Source of the DNA: Oscillospiraceae bacterium
Lineage (GTDB): Bacteria; Bacillota; Clostridia; Oscillospirales; Ruminococcaceae
Assembly: GCA_009783695.1 (NCBI GenBank)
Contig: WRCY01000008.1
Location: 1 to 58,268 of the forward strand
Direction: 5' to 3'
DNA length: 58,268 bases
Shown: positions 1-8,333 of the stretch, one piece after another
How positions within the stretch are numbered: the first letter of the stretch is position 1
Layout of the letters: the number at the start of each line of letters is the position of its first letter
Made by a program: the position numbers and the translations under genes
The notes under the pieces: model-generated
The model's input: the letters and a program-made list of their open reading frames with translations, nothing else
What the model was told of the DNA's origin: nothing
Databases searched by the model: none

Positions 1-380
1 CCTTTCTTAAGTTTGTTTTATCGGGTAGCTTCGTTTTCCCCGATTCAGTAGATTTAACTGCCCGGTTTTTACCTTTGTCCTTTTTTAAGTTTGTTTTATC
101 GGGTAGCTTCGTTTTCCCAATTCAGTAGATTTAACTGCCCGGTTTTTACCTTTGTCCTTTCTTAAGTTTGTTTTATCGGGTAGCTTCGTTTTCCCCGATT
201 CAGTAGATTTAACTGCCCGGTTTTTACCTTTGTCCTTTTTTAAGTTTGTTTTATCGGGTAGCTTCGTTTTGCCCGATTCAATAGATTTAACTGCCCGGTT
301 TTTTACCTTTGTCCTTTCTTAAGTTTGTTTTATCGGGTAGCTTCGTTTTCCCCGATTCAATAGATTTAACTGCCCGGTTA
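1..380 (-). repeat. Leader-repeat array, 5 units, for a gene off the left edge
   Basis: Five tandem units of 77-79 bp start near 1, 79, 156, 234 and 313. Read on the minus strand each has CGGGGAAAACG, a hairpin ATCGGG/CCCGAT, the box AAACTTAAGAAAGGAC and then the next unit. The array lies downstream of the metallophosphoesterase and points out of the window, so it should be the 5' leader of a minus-strand gene beyond position 1. Units differ at only a few positions. No ORF in it looks real. Confidence 0.85.
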
Positions 381-1091
381 TGAATTTTGAACTATTTTCT
401 CGTCTGCTCTCATAACCCTGTCGAACAGCGCGTAATACTTGCTCGGTACAACTCTGTTTATATGATGGTATCCGAAGAACCACCGCTCAAACGTGCAGCT
501 CTCGCCCAGTATGTCAAGATAGGCGCTCGGGCGGCTCTTGCCGGAATTCGGCAGCTCCAGAAGCTCCGCAATTTTGCTCGGCGCTTCGTGGCTGACGATG
601 TAGTCGACCATGCCGCCGTGTTTTGCGAGTGTGCGCAGTCCGTTGCGGTAATCTGCGTCCTTGGGGATTTCGGGGTGGCCGGAAGCTTTTTCTTCAGAAT
701 CGGATTGCCCGTCAAGCTGCCCGGCGTCGCCGCCGCCCCCGAAAGCGAAAACGGTCTTGCCCCCGAGCGTAAAGACCTCGCCGCGTATGAGGTAGCGCAG
801 GTTCCCGCTTATGCGGCGGGTTCTGCCTCCGTTCCATTCCTCCTCGGGGTAGCTGTTCAGCTCCGCGAAGTTCTCGTGAATCCCGTCAACAAAAAGTATA
901 TGATACTTCCGCTTGCCGAGCCGCTTTAAGAGGCGCTTTTCTTTTTTATAGCCGCAGCTGTCCCAGATAAAGCCGAAATCGCCGCAGATAATGAGAAAAT
1001 CGCCCTTGCGCAGCTGTTTGCACTTCTTGAAGCGCGTTATATCGCCGTGCGTGTCGCCGGTTATATAAATTGTAGGTTCATGCTTCTTCAT
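378..1091 (-). CDS. Calcineurin-like metallophosphoesterase
   Basis: A 237-residue cytosolic protein of the calcineurin-like phosphoesterase fold, which uses two metal ions to cleave phosphoester bonds. Visible motifs are GDTHGD near residue 12 (metal ligands Asp and His), CGDFG near 36, a GIHEN version of the GNHE motif near 70, SHEAP near 167 and GYHH near 208 in place of the usual GHxH. There is no signal peptide or membrane segment. It follows metY on the same strand after a 48-bp gap and has AAGGA before its ATG, so the two may be co-transcribed. The C-terminus runs into the leader array. The substrate cannot be read from sequence; nucleotides, phosphoproteins or phospholipids are all possible for this fold. 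Confidence 0.85.
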   Translation of the reverse strand: MKKHEPTIYITGDTHGDITRFKKCKQLRKGDFLIICGDFGFIWDSCGYKKEKRLLKRLGKRKYHILFVDGIHENFAELNSYPEEEWNGGRTRRISGNLRYLIRGEVFTLGGKTVFAFGGGGDAGQLDGQSDSEEKASGHPEIPKDADYRNGLRTLAKHGGMVDYIVSHEAPSKIAELLELPNSGKSRPSAYLDILGESCTFERWFFGYHHINRVVPSKYYALFDRVMRADEKIVQNS

Positions 1092-1147
1092 TTTTGTTCC
1101 TTATATATTTAAAAATTGTCAATTGTCAATTGCCAACTGTCAATTGT
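1092..1147. repeat. Short CAATTG tandem repeat
   Basis: The gap between metY and the phosphoesterase gene holds about four overlapping copies of TCAATTG with a 7-8 bp period. The same motif recurs near 50423-50457 between another pair of genes. It is palindromic at its core. It may be a simple-sequence spacer; no function is evident. Confidence 0.6.
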
Positions 1148-2420
1148 TCACCAGTGCCTGCTCTAAATCGCCGATTATATCCGAAATCGTTTCAAGTCCG
1201 ACGGAAATCCGCACCGTACCCTCTTTCACGCCCGACGCCTCGAGCGCGTCCTTTGAAAGCTGGCTGTGCGTGGTGGTTGCGGGGTGTACAACCTGCGTGC
1301 GTATGTCGCCGAGATTCGCGACGTTTTGGATTAATTCAAGCGCGTCCATGAAGCGTGCTGCGCGCTCTCTGTTGCCTTTTATGTTGAAAGTGAAGACATT
1401 GGCAACGCCTTTCGGCAGATATTTTTTATGCAGTTCGTGGTATTTGCTGCTTTCGAGCGCGGGATAATTCACATTTTCGATTTCGGGATGGGATTCGAGG
1501 AACTTTGCGACCTTAAGACCGTTTTCGCAGGCGCGTTCCATACGCAGCGCGAGCGTTTCCACGCCGAGCATGACCATCCATGCATTGAACGGCGCAAGGC
1601 ACGAGCCAAAGTCCCGCATGATGAGTGCGCGTAATCTTAAAATAAACGCCATTTTTCCGAGGTCGGCGAAGACCACGCCGTGATAAGAAACATCGGGCTC
1701 GTTGAACAGCGGGAAGCGCGGGTTGTCTTTATAATCAAAGCCGCCGCAGACGACAATCCCCGCCATCACGTGCCCGTGACCGGACAGCATTTTTGTCGCG
1801 CTGTGCACGACTATGTCCGCGCCGTGCTCGAGCGGTTTGCACAGATACGGCGTGTTGAACGTACCGTCAACCATAAAAGGAATCCCATGCCTGTGCGCGA
1901 TTTGCGATATTTTCTCAATGTCGCTGATGTTGGCGTTGGGGTTTCCTATGAGCTCGGTGAACAGCAGCCTTGTCTTGTCGGTGATTGCGTTCTCCCAGGC
2001 GTCCATGTCGTCGGGGTTTACGAATATCACGTTGACGCCGAGCCTGCGCAGGCTCACGTCCATCATATTTATTGCGCCGCCGTAAATGTCGGCGGAGGAT
2101 ACGATTTCATCACCCGCCTGACATAAATTCACGAACACGTTGAACATCGCGGCGTGCCCCGACGAGAACGCCAGCGCGCCCACGCCGCCCTCAAGCGCGG
2201 TAATGCGCTCCTCAAGGAAGCCGTTTGTCGGGTTCATGAGGCGGGAGTAGATGTTGCCGGGCTGCGAGAGCTCGAAAAGGTTTTTGGCGTGTTCGACGTT
2301 ATCGAAGTAGTAAGCGTTGGTCTGATACAGCGGCGGCGCGACCGCATGGGTGGCGTCGTCGCCGTTGTAGCCCGCGTGAATCATTTTGGTTTCAAATCCG
2401 TAATTTCTTTTGTCCTTCAT
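1140..2420 (-). CDS. metY: O-acetylhomoserine sulfhydrylase (MetY family)
   Basis: A 426-residue PLP-dependent Cys/Met-metabolism enzyme that makes homocysteine from O-acetylhomoserine and sulfide. The N-terminus has the family pattern FETKMIHAGY and APPLYQTNAYYF, followed by YSRLMNPT, a GGVGALAFSSGHAA substrate and cofactor loop near 85, DGTFNTPYLCKP near 195 and the Schiff-base lysine in HSATKML near 215. The C-terminal TTTHSQL and GTVRISVGLE segments are also typical. Length is normal. The start is supported by AAAGGA 6 bp upstream. Related gamma-family enzymes (cystathionine gamma-synthase or lyase) are shorter and less likely. No SAM riboswitch or T-box is visible upstream; a palindromic mobile-like element lies there instead. 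Confidence 0.93.
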   Translation of the reverse strand: MKDKRNYGFETKMIHAGYNGDDATHAVAPPLYQTNAYYFDNVEHAKNLFELSQPGNIYSRLMNPTNGFLEERITALEGGVGALAFSSGHAAMFNVFVNLCQAGDEIVSSADIYGGAINMMDVSLRRLGVNVIFVNPDDMDAWENAITDKTRLLFTELIGNPNANISDIEKISQIAHRHGIPFMVDGTFNTPYLCKPLEHGADIVVHSATKMLSGHGHVMAGIVVCGGFDYKDNPRFPLFNEPDVSYHGVVFADLGKMAFILRLRALIMRDFGSCLAPFNAWMVMLGVETLALRMERACENGLKVAKFLESHPEIENVNYPALESSKYHELHKKYLPKGVANVFTFNIKGNRERAARFMDALELIQNVANLGDIRTQVVHPATTTHSQLSKDALEASGVKEGTVRISVGLETISDIIGDLEQALVNN

Positions 2421-2485
2421 ATTGTTCCTTTCTTTTAGTGCGGCTTCGCTGCGCTTGGTGACGGTAAAGCCGGCTGGGTGATTTA

Positions 2486-2652
2486 ATTAGACCTGTCCGT
2501 GAACCTGTTCGCGGCAGATTTTTGGCGAATTTCCCGCCATGCTTCGTTGAATTTTCTTGCAATGCACAAAGCATCACTGCGAAAATTCGCCTTGCCTGAC
2601 GAAAAATTCGCTTCAAAAATCCACTCGCTCAAAGTTCACGGACAGGTCTAAT
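2486..2652. mobile_element. MITE-like palindromic element, copy 1
   Basis: A 167-bp element bounded by perfect 19-bp inverted repeats (2486-2504 and 2634-2652, beginning ATTAGACCTGTCCGTGAAC). The interior is also weakly self-complementary, so the whole unit could fold as one hairpin. Its centre resembles the element at 16517-16674: both carry CGCCATGCT on one arm and GCAAGGC followed by GAATTTTC or AAATTTTC on the other strand. There is no transposase ORF. It fills the gap between divergent metY and the carboxypeptidase gene. Confidence 0.65.
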
Positions 2653-2761
2653 ATAAAAATTAAGTGATAATTTCCAAAAAAGACTTTTTTTTCTTTCCAA
2701 TCTGTGGTAGAATAAGAATATGCTTTTCCATTATACAATAAGGCAGGGGGTTTTGTCAAAT

Positions 2762-4183
2762 ATGCGGGACGTAAAAAAGGCGGTTTTTTCATTAATCATT
2801 ACTTTAACAATCGCTCTGAACATAGATAGCGGCACTGTTTTAAAGGCTTCGGCGTTCGACCCGGGGCTTGAAGAAATTTATTCCGACAACGTTTTTATGG
2901 TGCACTTGGAGACGGAAATTCCCGTTTTCCGCCGCAATGAGTTCGAAAGGGTCGTTCCTGCCTCCACCTCGAAAATCATGACCGCCTTGCTCGTGCTCGA
3001 CCATATCGAGAACCTGAACAGCTTTGTGACAGTAACCGACGAGATGAACACCGGCTTTCAGTCAAACCCGAACTTCACGCATGTACAGAACGCCGAGATT
3101 GTACTCGGGCAGACAAACCTGACGTACATGGACTGCCTTTACGCGCTGATGATTTATTCGGCGTGCGACGCGGCGAATGTCCTGGCTTACAGCGTGGGCG
3201 GCTCCATTGACGGCTTTGTCGCCTTGATGAACCAGAAAGCAAAGGAAATCGGCGCCGTGAACACAAACTTCACCAACGCGCACGGGCTGCACGAAAAGAA
3301 TAATTACACCTGCGCGTTTGACATGTATAAAATCACGCAGTATGTTTATGAAAAGCACCCCCTCTTCACAGAAATCATGAGCACAACCAGCCACCGCATG
3401 CCCTCAAACAGCCGAAACTCCGACGGCGTGGTTCTTGAGAACACGAACAGAATGTTAATCAGAAACAGCAGTTATTATTACGAGCCCGTAATAGGCGTGA
3501 AAACCGGCAGCTTAGACGAGCTTTATGATGTTGATACGGGCGAGATTTCGCCGGGGGTGTTCAATCTTGTTTCAATCGCTACCCGCGACGGGCATACCTA
3601 CATGATTGTGTCGCTCGGCGCGCCCTATTACACGGAGCCGTACAACAGGGGCTTTTATACCTACACTGACCATCTGGAGCTGTATAAGTGGGCGTACCGG
3701 ACGCTTGAATACAAGCTGGTGCTGCCGGAATTTGACATCATTGCGCAGGCAGAGGTACAGGGGGGTCTGGAAGACCGCGTACAGCTGCGCCCCGCGGGAG
3801 AGTTCAGCTATCTTTTGCCCCGCGACCTCAGCAGCAATGCCGTGCACAGGGAAAGGACGCTCAACTATCACGATATGGAGCAGCAGGTGTTCTTTGCGCC
3901 TATTGAGCGGGGGGAAATCCTCGGCTACGTCGAGCTGATGCTGGCGGGCGAGGTTCTGACGAGAATAGATTTAATCGCTGTGAGCGAGGTAGTGCCGTCA
4001 CTCGAGTCGCGGATTCTCGGCAACGTCACGGGGATTTTCGGCGAGTGGTGGTTCCAGACGGGCGTGGCACTTGTCGCGGCGCTTGCGATTTTTATAATTA
4101 TTCTGCGGCTTATTAACAGCCAGCGCGAAAAGAACCGCAGAATGTCCCGCAGCCGCAGCCGAAACAGACGCAATTTACCGTAG
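2762..4183 (+). CDS. D-alanyl-D-alanine carboxypeptidase (S11 family)
   Basis: A 473-residue low-molecular-weight penicillin-binding protein that trims D-Ala from peptidoglycan stem peptides outside the membrane. A signal peptide covers residues 1-31. The nucleophile is Ser68 in STSK, and KTG is present in GVKTGS. The second motif, normally SxN, reads SAC (YSACDAAN), an Asn to Cys change. A PBP5-like C-terminal domain is followed by a transmembrane helix near residues 428-450 and an Arg/Ser-rich cytoplasmic tail, whereas most relatives use an amphipathic helix. I chose the ATG at 2762 because AGGGGG lies upstream and the signal peptide begins there; an ATG at 2720 is in frame but has no ribosome-binding site. 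Confidence 0.88.
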   Translation: MRDVKKAVFSLIITLTIALNIDSGTVLKASAFDPGLEEIYSDNVFMVHLETEIPVFRRNEFERVVPASTSKIMTALLVLDHIENLNSFVTVTDEMNTGFQSNPNFTHVQNAEIVLGQTNLTYMDCLYALMIYSACDAANVLAYSVGGSIDGFVALMNQKAKEIGAVNTNFTNAHGLHEKNNYTCAFDMYKITQYVYEKHPLFTEIMSTTSHRMPSNSRNSDGVVLENTNRMLIRNSSYYYEPVIGVKTGSLDELYDVDTGEISPGVFNLVSIATRDGHTYMIVSLGAPYYTEPYNRGFYTYTDHLELYKWAYRTLEYKLVLPEFDIIAQAEVQGGLEDRVQLRPAGEFSYLLPRDLSSNAVHRERTLNYHDMEQQVFFAPIERGEILGYVELMLAGEVLTRIDLIAVSEVVPSLESRILGNVTGIFGEWWFQTGVALVAALAIFIIILRLINSQREKNRRMSRSRSRNRRNLP

Positions 4184-4336
4184 AATTAAGTTTAAAACAA
4201 AATCCTCATAAGCCGGGGAAAACGTTGTCTTTACTTCCCGTTCGTGAAGAAAGGACTTAAAATTAAGTTTAAAACAAAATCCTCATAAGCCGGGGAAAAC
4301 GTTGTCTTTACTTCTCGCCCGTGAAGAAAGGACTTA
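4184..4336 (+). repeat. Leader-repeat array, 2 units, before rlmH
   Basis: Two 77-bp units start at 4184 and 4261. Each has AATTAAGTTTAAAAC, CCGGGGAAAACG and GTGAAGAAAGGACTTA. The hairpin can form from CGGG near 4215 with CCCG about 20 bases later; the second unit keeps the pairing as CGGG/CCCG although its surrounding bases changed. The last AAAGGA is the ribosome-binding site of rlmH. Confidence 0.85.
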
Positions 4337-4344
4337 GTAAAAGT

Positions 4345-4779
4345 ATGAACGTAAATATAATTGTGCTGGGCAAGCTTAAGGAAGCATATTTTAAGCAAGC
4401 AAGTGCGGAGTATGAGAAGCGGCTTTTAGCGTACTGCAAGCTGAGAATAACCGAACTTGAGCCCGACAGGCGAGGTTCGCTTGAAGCGGAAGCCGTGCAT
4501 ATTAATGCAAAGATGCCGAAATCGTATAAAATAGCGCTGTGCGCCGAGGGCGAGAGGCTTGCGAGTGAGAGTTTTGCGGACAGGCTGTTGAAAGCCCGAA
4601 GTGATATAAGCTTCATTATCGGAAGCTCCGAGGGGCTCGCGGAAAGCGTCAAGCAGAGCGCGGATTTAAAATTGTCGCTTTCGGATATGACGTTCCCGTA
4701 TCAGCTTGCGAGGATTATGCTGATGGAGCAGATATACCGTGCGTTTTCAATTAATAATAACGGGAAATATCATAAATAG
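4345..4779 (+). CDS. rlmH: 23S rRNA pseudouridine-1915 N3-methyltransferase RlmH
   Basis: A 144-residue SPOUT-class methyltransferase that acts on pseudouridine 1915 in helix 69 of 23S rRNA of assembled 70S ribosomes, using SAM. The N-terminal beta-strand VNIIVLGKLKE, the SAM-knot segment FIIGSSEGL near residues 99-107 (IGGS-EG in most relatives) and the C-terminal LSDMTFPYQLARIMLMEQIY with final YHK are family hallmarks. Length is slightly short of the usual 155-160. The start at 4345 follows the leader repeat; an in-frame ATG at 4321 falls inside the repeat and would translate its ribosome-binding site. In other Firmicutes rlmH is often a lone gene, as here. Confidence 0.95.
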   Translation: MNVNIIVLGKLKEAYFKQASAEYEKRLLAYCKLRITELEPDRRGSLEAEAVHINAKMPKSYKIALCAEGERLASESFADRLLKARSDISFIIGSSEGLAESVKQSADLKLSLSDMTFPYQLARIMLMEQIYRAFSINNNGKYHK

Positions 4780-4784
4780 GATTC

Positions 4785-5077
4785 AAGTTTAAAAATGTGA
4801 ACAATTTATTCTGCATAATCGGGGAAAACGAATTTGGCGGGTCTATTTTGTTTTAAGTTTAAAAAATATGAACAATTTATTCTGCATAACCGGGGAAAAC
4901 GAATTTGGCTGTTCCATTTTGTTTTAAGTTTAAAAATGTGAACAATTTATTCTGCATAATCGGGGAAAACGTATTTAACAGTTCTATTTTGTTATGAGCT
5001 TAAAAAATGTGAACAATTTAATCTGCATAATCGGGGAAAACGCATTTAACAGTTCTATTTTGTTATGAAAGGACTTA
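4785..5077 (+). repeat. Leader-repeat array, 4 units, period 70-71 bp
   Basis: Units start near 4785, 4855, 4926 and 4996. Each has AAGTTTAAAAA, GAACAATTTATTCTGCATAA and CGGGGAAAACG. Only the last unit ends in ATGAAAGGACTTA; the first three end in TTTTGTTTTAAG or TTTTGTTATGAG and lack a Shine-Dalgarno core. This is the one array where internal copies have clearly lost the ribosome-binding site, and its hairpin is the least obvious. Confidence 0.8.
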
Positions 5078-5085
5078 TTGAATAT

Positions 5086-6279
5086 ATGGCAAGAGAAATC
5101 ACTGCGCGTGAAAGATATGAGGGGGCGCTGCTCGGCTTTGTTATCGGCGACGCTTTCGGGCATCCGGTAAGAACGATGGAGTTCAGCGAAATATGCGAGC
5201 GCTTCGAGAAGCACGGCTGCCTTGAGCTTGCGGTAAGCAAGCAGACCGAAACTGCGCTGTTTACCGACGCCACGCAGATGATGCTGTTCACCGCGGACGG
5301 GATTATCTGGGCGGACAGGGAGGCGAAAGGCGGCGAAATTAATTACACGACATACGTGTTTTATGCGTATCAATACTGGCTTTTCACGCAGACGAACACC
5401 ATTGCGGGCAAGGAGTACGCCTGGCTCTTCGACACCGAAAAAAAACGCCGCCAGTGCAGACTGCTGAAAGCGAAAGGTCTTTATAAGAACCGCTACCTTG
5501 ATAACATAAACATAGAGGCGCTGCTTCGGGCGCGTGACAATCAATACGGCAGGCTGATTCACCGCGTTAACGACAACGCCGGCAACGGCGGGCTCAAGCG
5601 CGTGCTGCCGGCGGGGCTGTACTTTAACTATGACTCGGAAACCGCGTTCCGTGCGGGCGCGGACTTCGCGGCAATAACACACACGTCGCCGACAGGCTAC
5701 CTTTCGGCGGGCTGTTACTGTGCGGTTGTCGCCGAGCTCATGAACGGCGAAAGCTTAGAAAACGCGATAAATATTTCTATGCGGATTTTAAAAGAATATG
5801 ACGGGCACGGGAATGTGTCGGCTGCGCTTGACGAGATGCTGGAGCTGCTCGGCGACGATACTGTGACGCCGCGGGTGGCGGTCAGCAGGCTCGGCGACGG
5901 CAAAAGCGCGGAGTCGGCACTGGCGATTGCGCTGTTTTGCGTATCGCTGCATAACGAAGACTTTGCCAATACGATTCGGCTCGCTGTCAATCACGACGGC
6001 GAGAGCGACGTCTGCGCCGCGCTGTGCGGCGGGCTTTTCGGGGCGTACCGGGGTGTGGAGGCTGTTCCGAAGCGCTGGATTAAAAAAATTCAATATTATA
6101 ATCTGCTGCTGGACGTGGGCGAGGAGTTGTTTGGTGTGACGGTGTTCAGGGAGCGTGAGCCGATATTACCGGAAGAGCCGGAAGAAAAGCCCGCGAAATC
6201 AAAGGCGAAAATCAAAGAGCAGCTGCGGGACGAGGACGAGGGGTACCTGGGAGAAACCGAGGATTTTAAATTTGAATAA
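5086..6279 (+). CDS. ADP-ribosylglycohydrolase family protein
   Basis: A 397-residue protein of the ADP-ribosyl-glycohydrolase (DraG/ARH) fold, all-helical enzymes that use two metal ions to remove ADP-ribose from proteins or nucleic acids. The N-terminus GALLGFVIGDAFG and the C-terminal NHDGESDVCAALCGGLFGA metal-binding segment are present. The second metal motif, normally T-D-D-T, reads FTDATQM, so one metal-ligand Asp is Ala. The last 40 residues are a charged, Glu/Lys-rich tail absent from most relatives. I chose ATG 5086; an ATG at 5065 lies inside the leader repeat. It could have altered or lost activity; the substrate is unknown. A terminator-like hairpin lies 8 bp after its stop. Confidence 0.82.
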   Translation: MAREITARERYEGALLGFVIGDAFGHPVRTMEFSEICERFEKHGCLELAVSKQTETALFTDATQMMLFTADGIIWADREAKGGEINYTTYVFYAYQYWLFTQTNTIAGKEYAWLFDTEKKRRQCRLLKAKGLYKNRYLDNINIEALLRARDNQYGRLIHRVNDNAGNGGLKRVLPAGLYFNYDSETAFRAGADFAAITHTSPTGYLSAGCYCAVVAELMNGESLENAINISMRILKEYDGHGNVSAALDEMLELLGDDTVTPRVAVSRLGDGKSAESALAIALFCVSLHNEDFANTIRLAVNHDGESDVCAALCGGLFGAYRGVEAVPKRWIKKIQYYNLLLDVGEELFGVTVFREREPILPEEPEEKPAKSKAKIKEQLRDEDEGYLGETEDFKFE

Positions 6280-6280
6280 A

Positions 6281-6305
6281 AGAAAAGACGCCCGAAAGGG
6301 CGTCC
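6281..6305. terminator. Terminator between converging genes
   Basis: The palindrome GACGCCC/GGGCGTC (6287-6304, AAA-type loop) has a T-run on the minus strand (TCTTTTCTTTT), so it mainly ends the minus-strand lipoprotein transcript. It is 8 bp past the stop of the plus-strand gene and may act for both. Confidence 0.75.
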
Positions 6306-6323
6306 CGTGCTGTTTGACTTCAG

Positions 6324-6530
6324 CTAAAACATATTCGCAAGACTTGCGAATGCTTCGGCGACAGCCTTGCAGTCTTTGCAGAGCTTGGATTTTTCACCGT
6401 CAAATGTAAACGTGCTGAGGCTTCCTGTTTCGCCGCAGCCCTCACATTCACCGGAGCTGCAGCCCACGAAAGTGAACGCCATTGTGAAAACGAGAACCAA
6501 AGCTAAAACTATTGAAAATAAGCGCTTCAT
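6324..6530 (-). CDS. Small lipoprotein with a two-CxxC zinc-ribbon-like tail
   Basis: A 68-residue secreted lipoprotein. Residues 1-23 are a lipoprotein signal peptide with Cys24 in FVGCSS as the lipidation site. The mature part has CEGCGE and LCKDCK, two CxxC pairs 17 residues apart, suggesting one bound zinc or a redox pair. AGGAAAGG precedes the ATG and a strong terminator follows the stop, so it appears to be a single-gene transcript. I do not recognise a named family. Metal binding outside the cell is an inference from the cysteines only. Confidence 0.75.
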   Translation of the reverse strand: MKRLFSIVLALVLVFTMAFTFVGCSSGECEGCGETGSLSTFTFDGEKSKLCKDCKAVAEAFASLANMF

Positions 6531-6604
6531 GATATGTATTCCTTTCCTGCATTATAATAACAAGTATATTATACCACTTTTGTATTTATTTGTCAATATA
6601 TAAA

Positions 6605-7159
6605 TTACGCTAATATTCCTTTAGGGTTATGAATACTTTCTTCCCGTCCGAAAAGCGTGTTAAATGTTTTAAACAGCTCATTCACGGACTTCGCTTTAAT
6701 CGTTTTAGGCAAGTTTGATTCTTTTTCGGAATCCTTATTGCCGTTTAAGCCTTTTATGCTGTCCCTGAGCATAATAACATAGTCCACGGAGCCGTCGTCG
6801 TTTATTTCCACGGCGTAAGAAGCGACATATTCGCCGAGCCCGTTTTCCTGTATTCCGTAGTGCAGGTTGTCCATCTGCGCTCTCATTTCCCAAATTATGC
6901 GCTCGTATTCGGCGGCGACATCGGCGTCCGACGCCATCTCCTCAATCAGTTCGGGGCAGAGAAAGCAGTTGTAAACCGCGTCAAAATTATAATCCCTTAT
7001 ACCGGAGGAGAATTTTGCGGAGCCGACGTAAAAATTGACATCGGAAAACTTGCTCTCTAAGTAAGCGAGATAATTCTGCGCGTTTAAGCTTAACTTAGGC
7101 GCATGGCTCTGCGTTTTCGGCACATTTACTGAGCCGCCCGTAACTGCATTTACTGCCAT
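6605..7159 (-). CDS. DUF6033-like protein, shorter paralog
   Basis: A 184-residue soluble protein of unknown function that is clearly a paralog of the 237-residue gene just upstream (7579-8292). Both begin MAVN and share L(S/N)AQNYLAYLESKF-type, then YNCFLCPELIEEMASDADVAAEYE and LRDSI segments in the same order. I place them in the DUF6033 group known from flagellated Clostridia, from memory rather than a search. This copy lacks the Lys-rich N-terminal linker of its partner. It lies downstream of the sigma-D-promoted paralog across a five-unit leader array and is probably co-transcribed. The cysteines near residues 65-67 are partly shared. No signal peptide or membrane helix. Confidence 0.75.
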   Translation of the reverse strand: MAVNAVTGGSVNVPKTQSHAPKLSLNAQNYLAYLESKFSDVNFYVGSAKFSSGIRDYNFDAVYNCFLCPELIEEMASDADVAAEYERIIWEMRAQMDNLHYGIQENGLGEYVASYAVEINDDGSVDYVIMLRDSIKGLNGNKDSEKESNLPKTIKAKSVNELFKTFNTLFGREESIHNPKGILA

Positions 7160-7556
7160 ATTTTCAATAAGTCCTTTCTTTACCGGCGATGAATGAAAAG
7201 TTTCGTTTTCCCCGACCCGGCAGTTTTAACTTAAACCTGTTTGCGTTAAGTCCTTTCTTTACTGGCGATGAATGAAAAGTTTCGTTTTCCCCGACCCGGC
7301 AGTTTTAACTTAAACCTGTTTCCGTTAAGTCCTTTCTTTACCGGCGATGAATGAAAAGTTTCGTTTTCCCCGCCCCGGCAGTTTTAACTTAAACCTGTTT
7401 CCGTTAAGTCCTTTCCTCACCGGCGATGAATGAGAAGTTTCGTTTTCCCCGACCCGGCAGTTTTAACTTAAACCTGTTTGCGTTAAGTCCTTTCCTCACC
7501 GGCGATGAATGAGAAGTTTCGTTTTCCCCGGACCGGCAGTTTTTATTTTAAACTTG
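7160..7556 (-). repeat. Leader-repeat array, 5 units, period 79 bp
   Basis: On the minus strand each unit reads AAGTTAAAACTGCCGGG, TCGGGGAAAACGAAAC, TTTTCATTCATCGCCGG, then AAAGAAAGGACTTAA or GAGGAAAGGACTTAA. Units end at 7171, 7250, 7329, 7408 and 7487. CCGG pairs with CCGG and GAAAA with TTTTC, giving a two-part stem. All five units keep AAAGGACTTAA. The array fills the 419-bp gap between two DUF6033-like paralogs; no gene was seen in the gap. Confidence 0.88.
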
Positions 7557-7578
7557 ATAATACCCCGTGCATAATAAA

Positions 7579-8292
7579 TTACGCTTTAAAGTCAATGTCC
7601 TCGTTCTTATCGGCTTCCTTTTTCGCTTCTTCGGCTTCCTGAATCTGTTCGCGGATTCTCTCAAGCGCCTCCAGCATACCCTCCTTGGTATTGTAGAGAA
7701 TATTTTTGCCCTTTGAGTCGTTTTTCCCGCCAATCATATCCCATATGCTGTCCTTGAGTATCGCCGAGAAGCTCCATGTTCCGTCTGCGTTCAGTTTTAT
7801 ACCGAAAGCCGAAACAAGATGACCTGTTCCTTTGGCTTCCGCCTGCGCCTTGAGGTCGTCAACCTGTACGACGGCGTCCTTAATGATGCCCTCGTATTTT
7901 GCCGCGACGCTTTCGTCTGCCGCCATTTTTTCAAGCAGGTCCGCGTCGATGAAGCAGTTGTAGCTCTTGCTCGTGTCACCGCCCGCCGCACCTCCGTGCT
8001 GCTCGCCGCGGGTGATGATGAAGTTCATATCGCCGAACTTTTCTTTGAGCGTTTCGAGATAGGCGAGGGCTTTTTCGCTGAGCCCGTGCGGGTTTGCCTT
8101 GTCATTTCCTTGTACGCTGACCAGGCTGTCGGTGTTGGGCTTTTTGGTTTTCGGAGCTTCGGGTTTGTTGTCCGCGGGCTTTGCGGATTTTAGTTTATCC
8201 GCCTTTTCCTTATCGGATTTAATGCCGTTTATTAGCGTGTTGTTTTTTAACTGGGTTTTGGTAAAACCTTTAAAAATTGGATTAACAGCCAT
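7579..8292 (-). CDS. DUF6033-like protein under a sigma-D promoter
   Basis: A 237-residue soluble protein of unknown function. Residues 1-65 are Lys/Pro-rich and probably flexible. The conserved part follows: LSEKALAYLETLKEKFGDMNF near 75, SYNCFIDADLLEKMAADES near 115, FGIKLNADGTWSF near 165 and a charged coiled-coil-like C-terminus. It is the longer paralog of the gene at 6605. A perfect sigma-D promoter lies 42 bp upstream, so the protein belongs to the late flagellar regulon together with the adjacent flagellin. AAGTGACA and a TGGAGG ribosome-binding site precede its ATG. A role as a flagellar chaperone or regulator is only a guess from this context. Confidence 0.8.
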   Translation of the reverse strand: MAVNPIFKGFTKTQLKNNTLINGIKSDKEKADKLKSAKPADNKPEAPKTKKPNTDSLVSVQGNDKANPHGLSEKALAYLETLKEKFGDMNFIITRGEQHGGAAGGDTSKSYNCFIDADLLEKMAADESVAAKYEGIIKDAVVQVDDLKAQAEAKGTGHLVSAFGIKLNADGTWSFSAILKDSIWDMIGGKNDSKGKNILYNTKEGMLEALERIREQIQEAEEAKKEADKNEDIDFKA

Positions 8293-8333
8293 TATGAACC
8301 TCCATATAAAAGTGACAAATTACTTCATATATA

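Noticed and set aside
1-380. CRISPR array in the tandem repeats
   Set aside because: The units are direct repeats without unique spacers, and no cas genes are present; the same sequence recurs singly before other genes.
387-929. Plus-strand ORF of 180 codons inside the phosphoesterase gene
   Set aside because: It is antisense to a well-conserved metallophosphoesterase with recognisable motifs and has no ribosome-binding site of its own.
2421-2719. SAM riboswitch or T-box upstream of metY
   Set aside because: No conserved core or T-box sequence (TGGNACCGCG) found; the gap is filled by the palindromic element.
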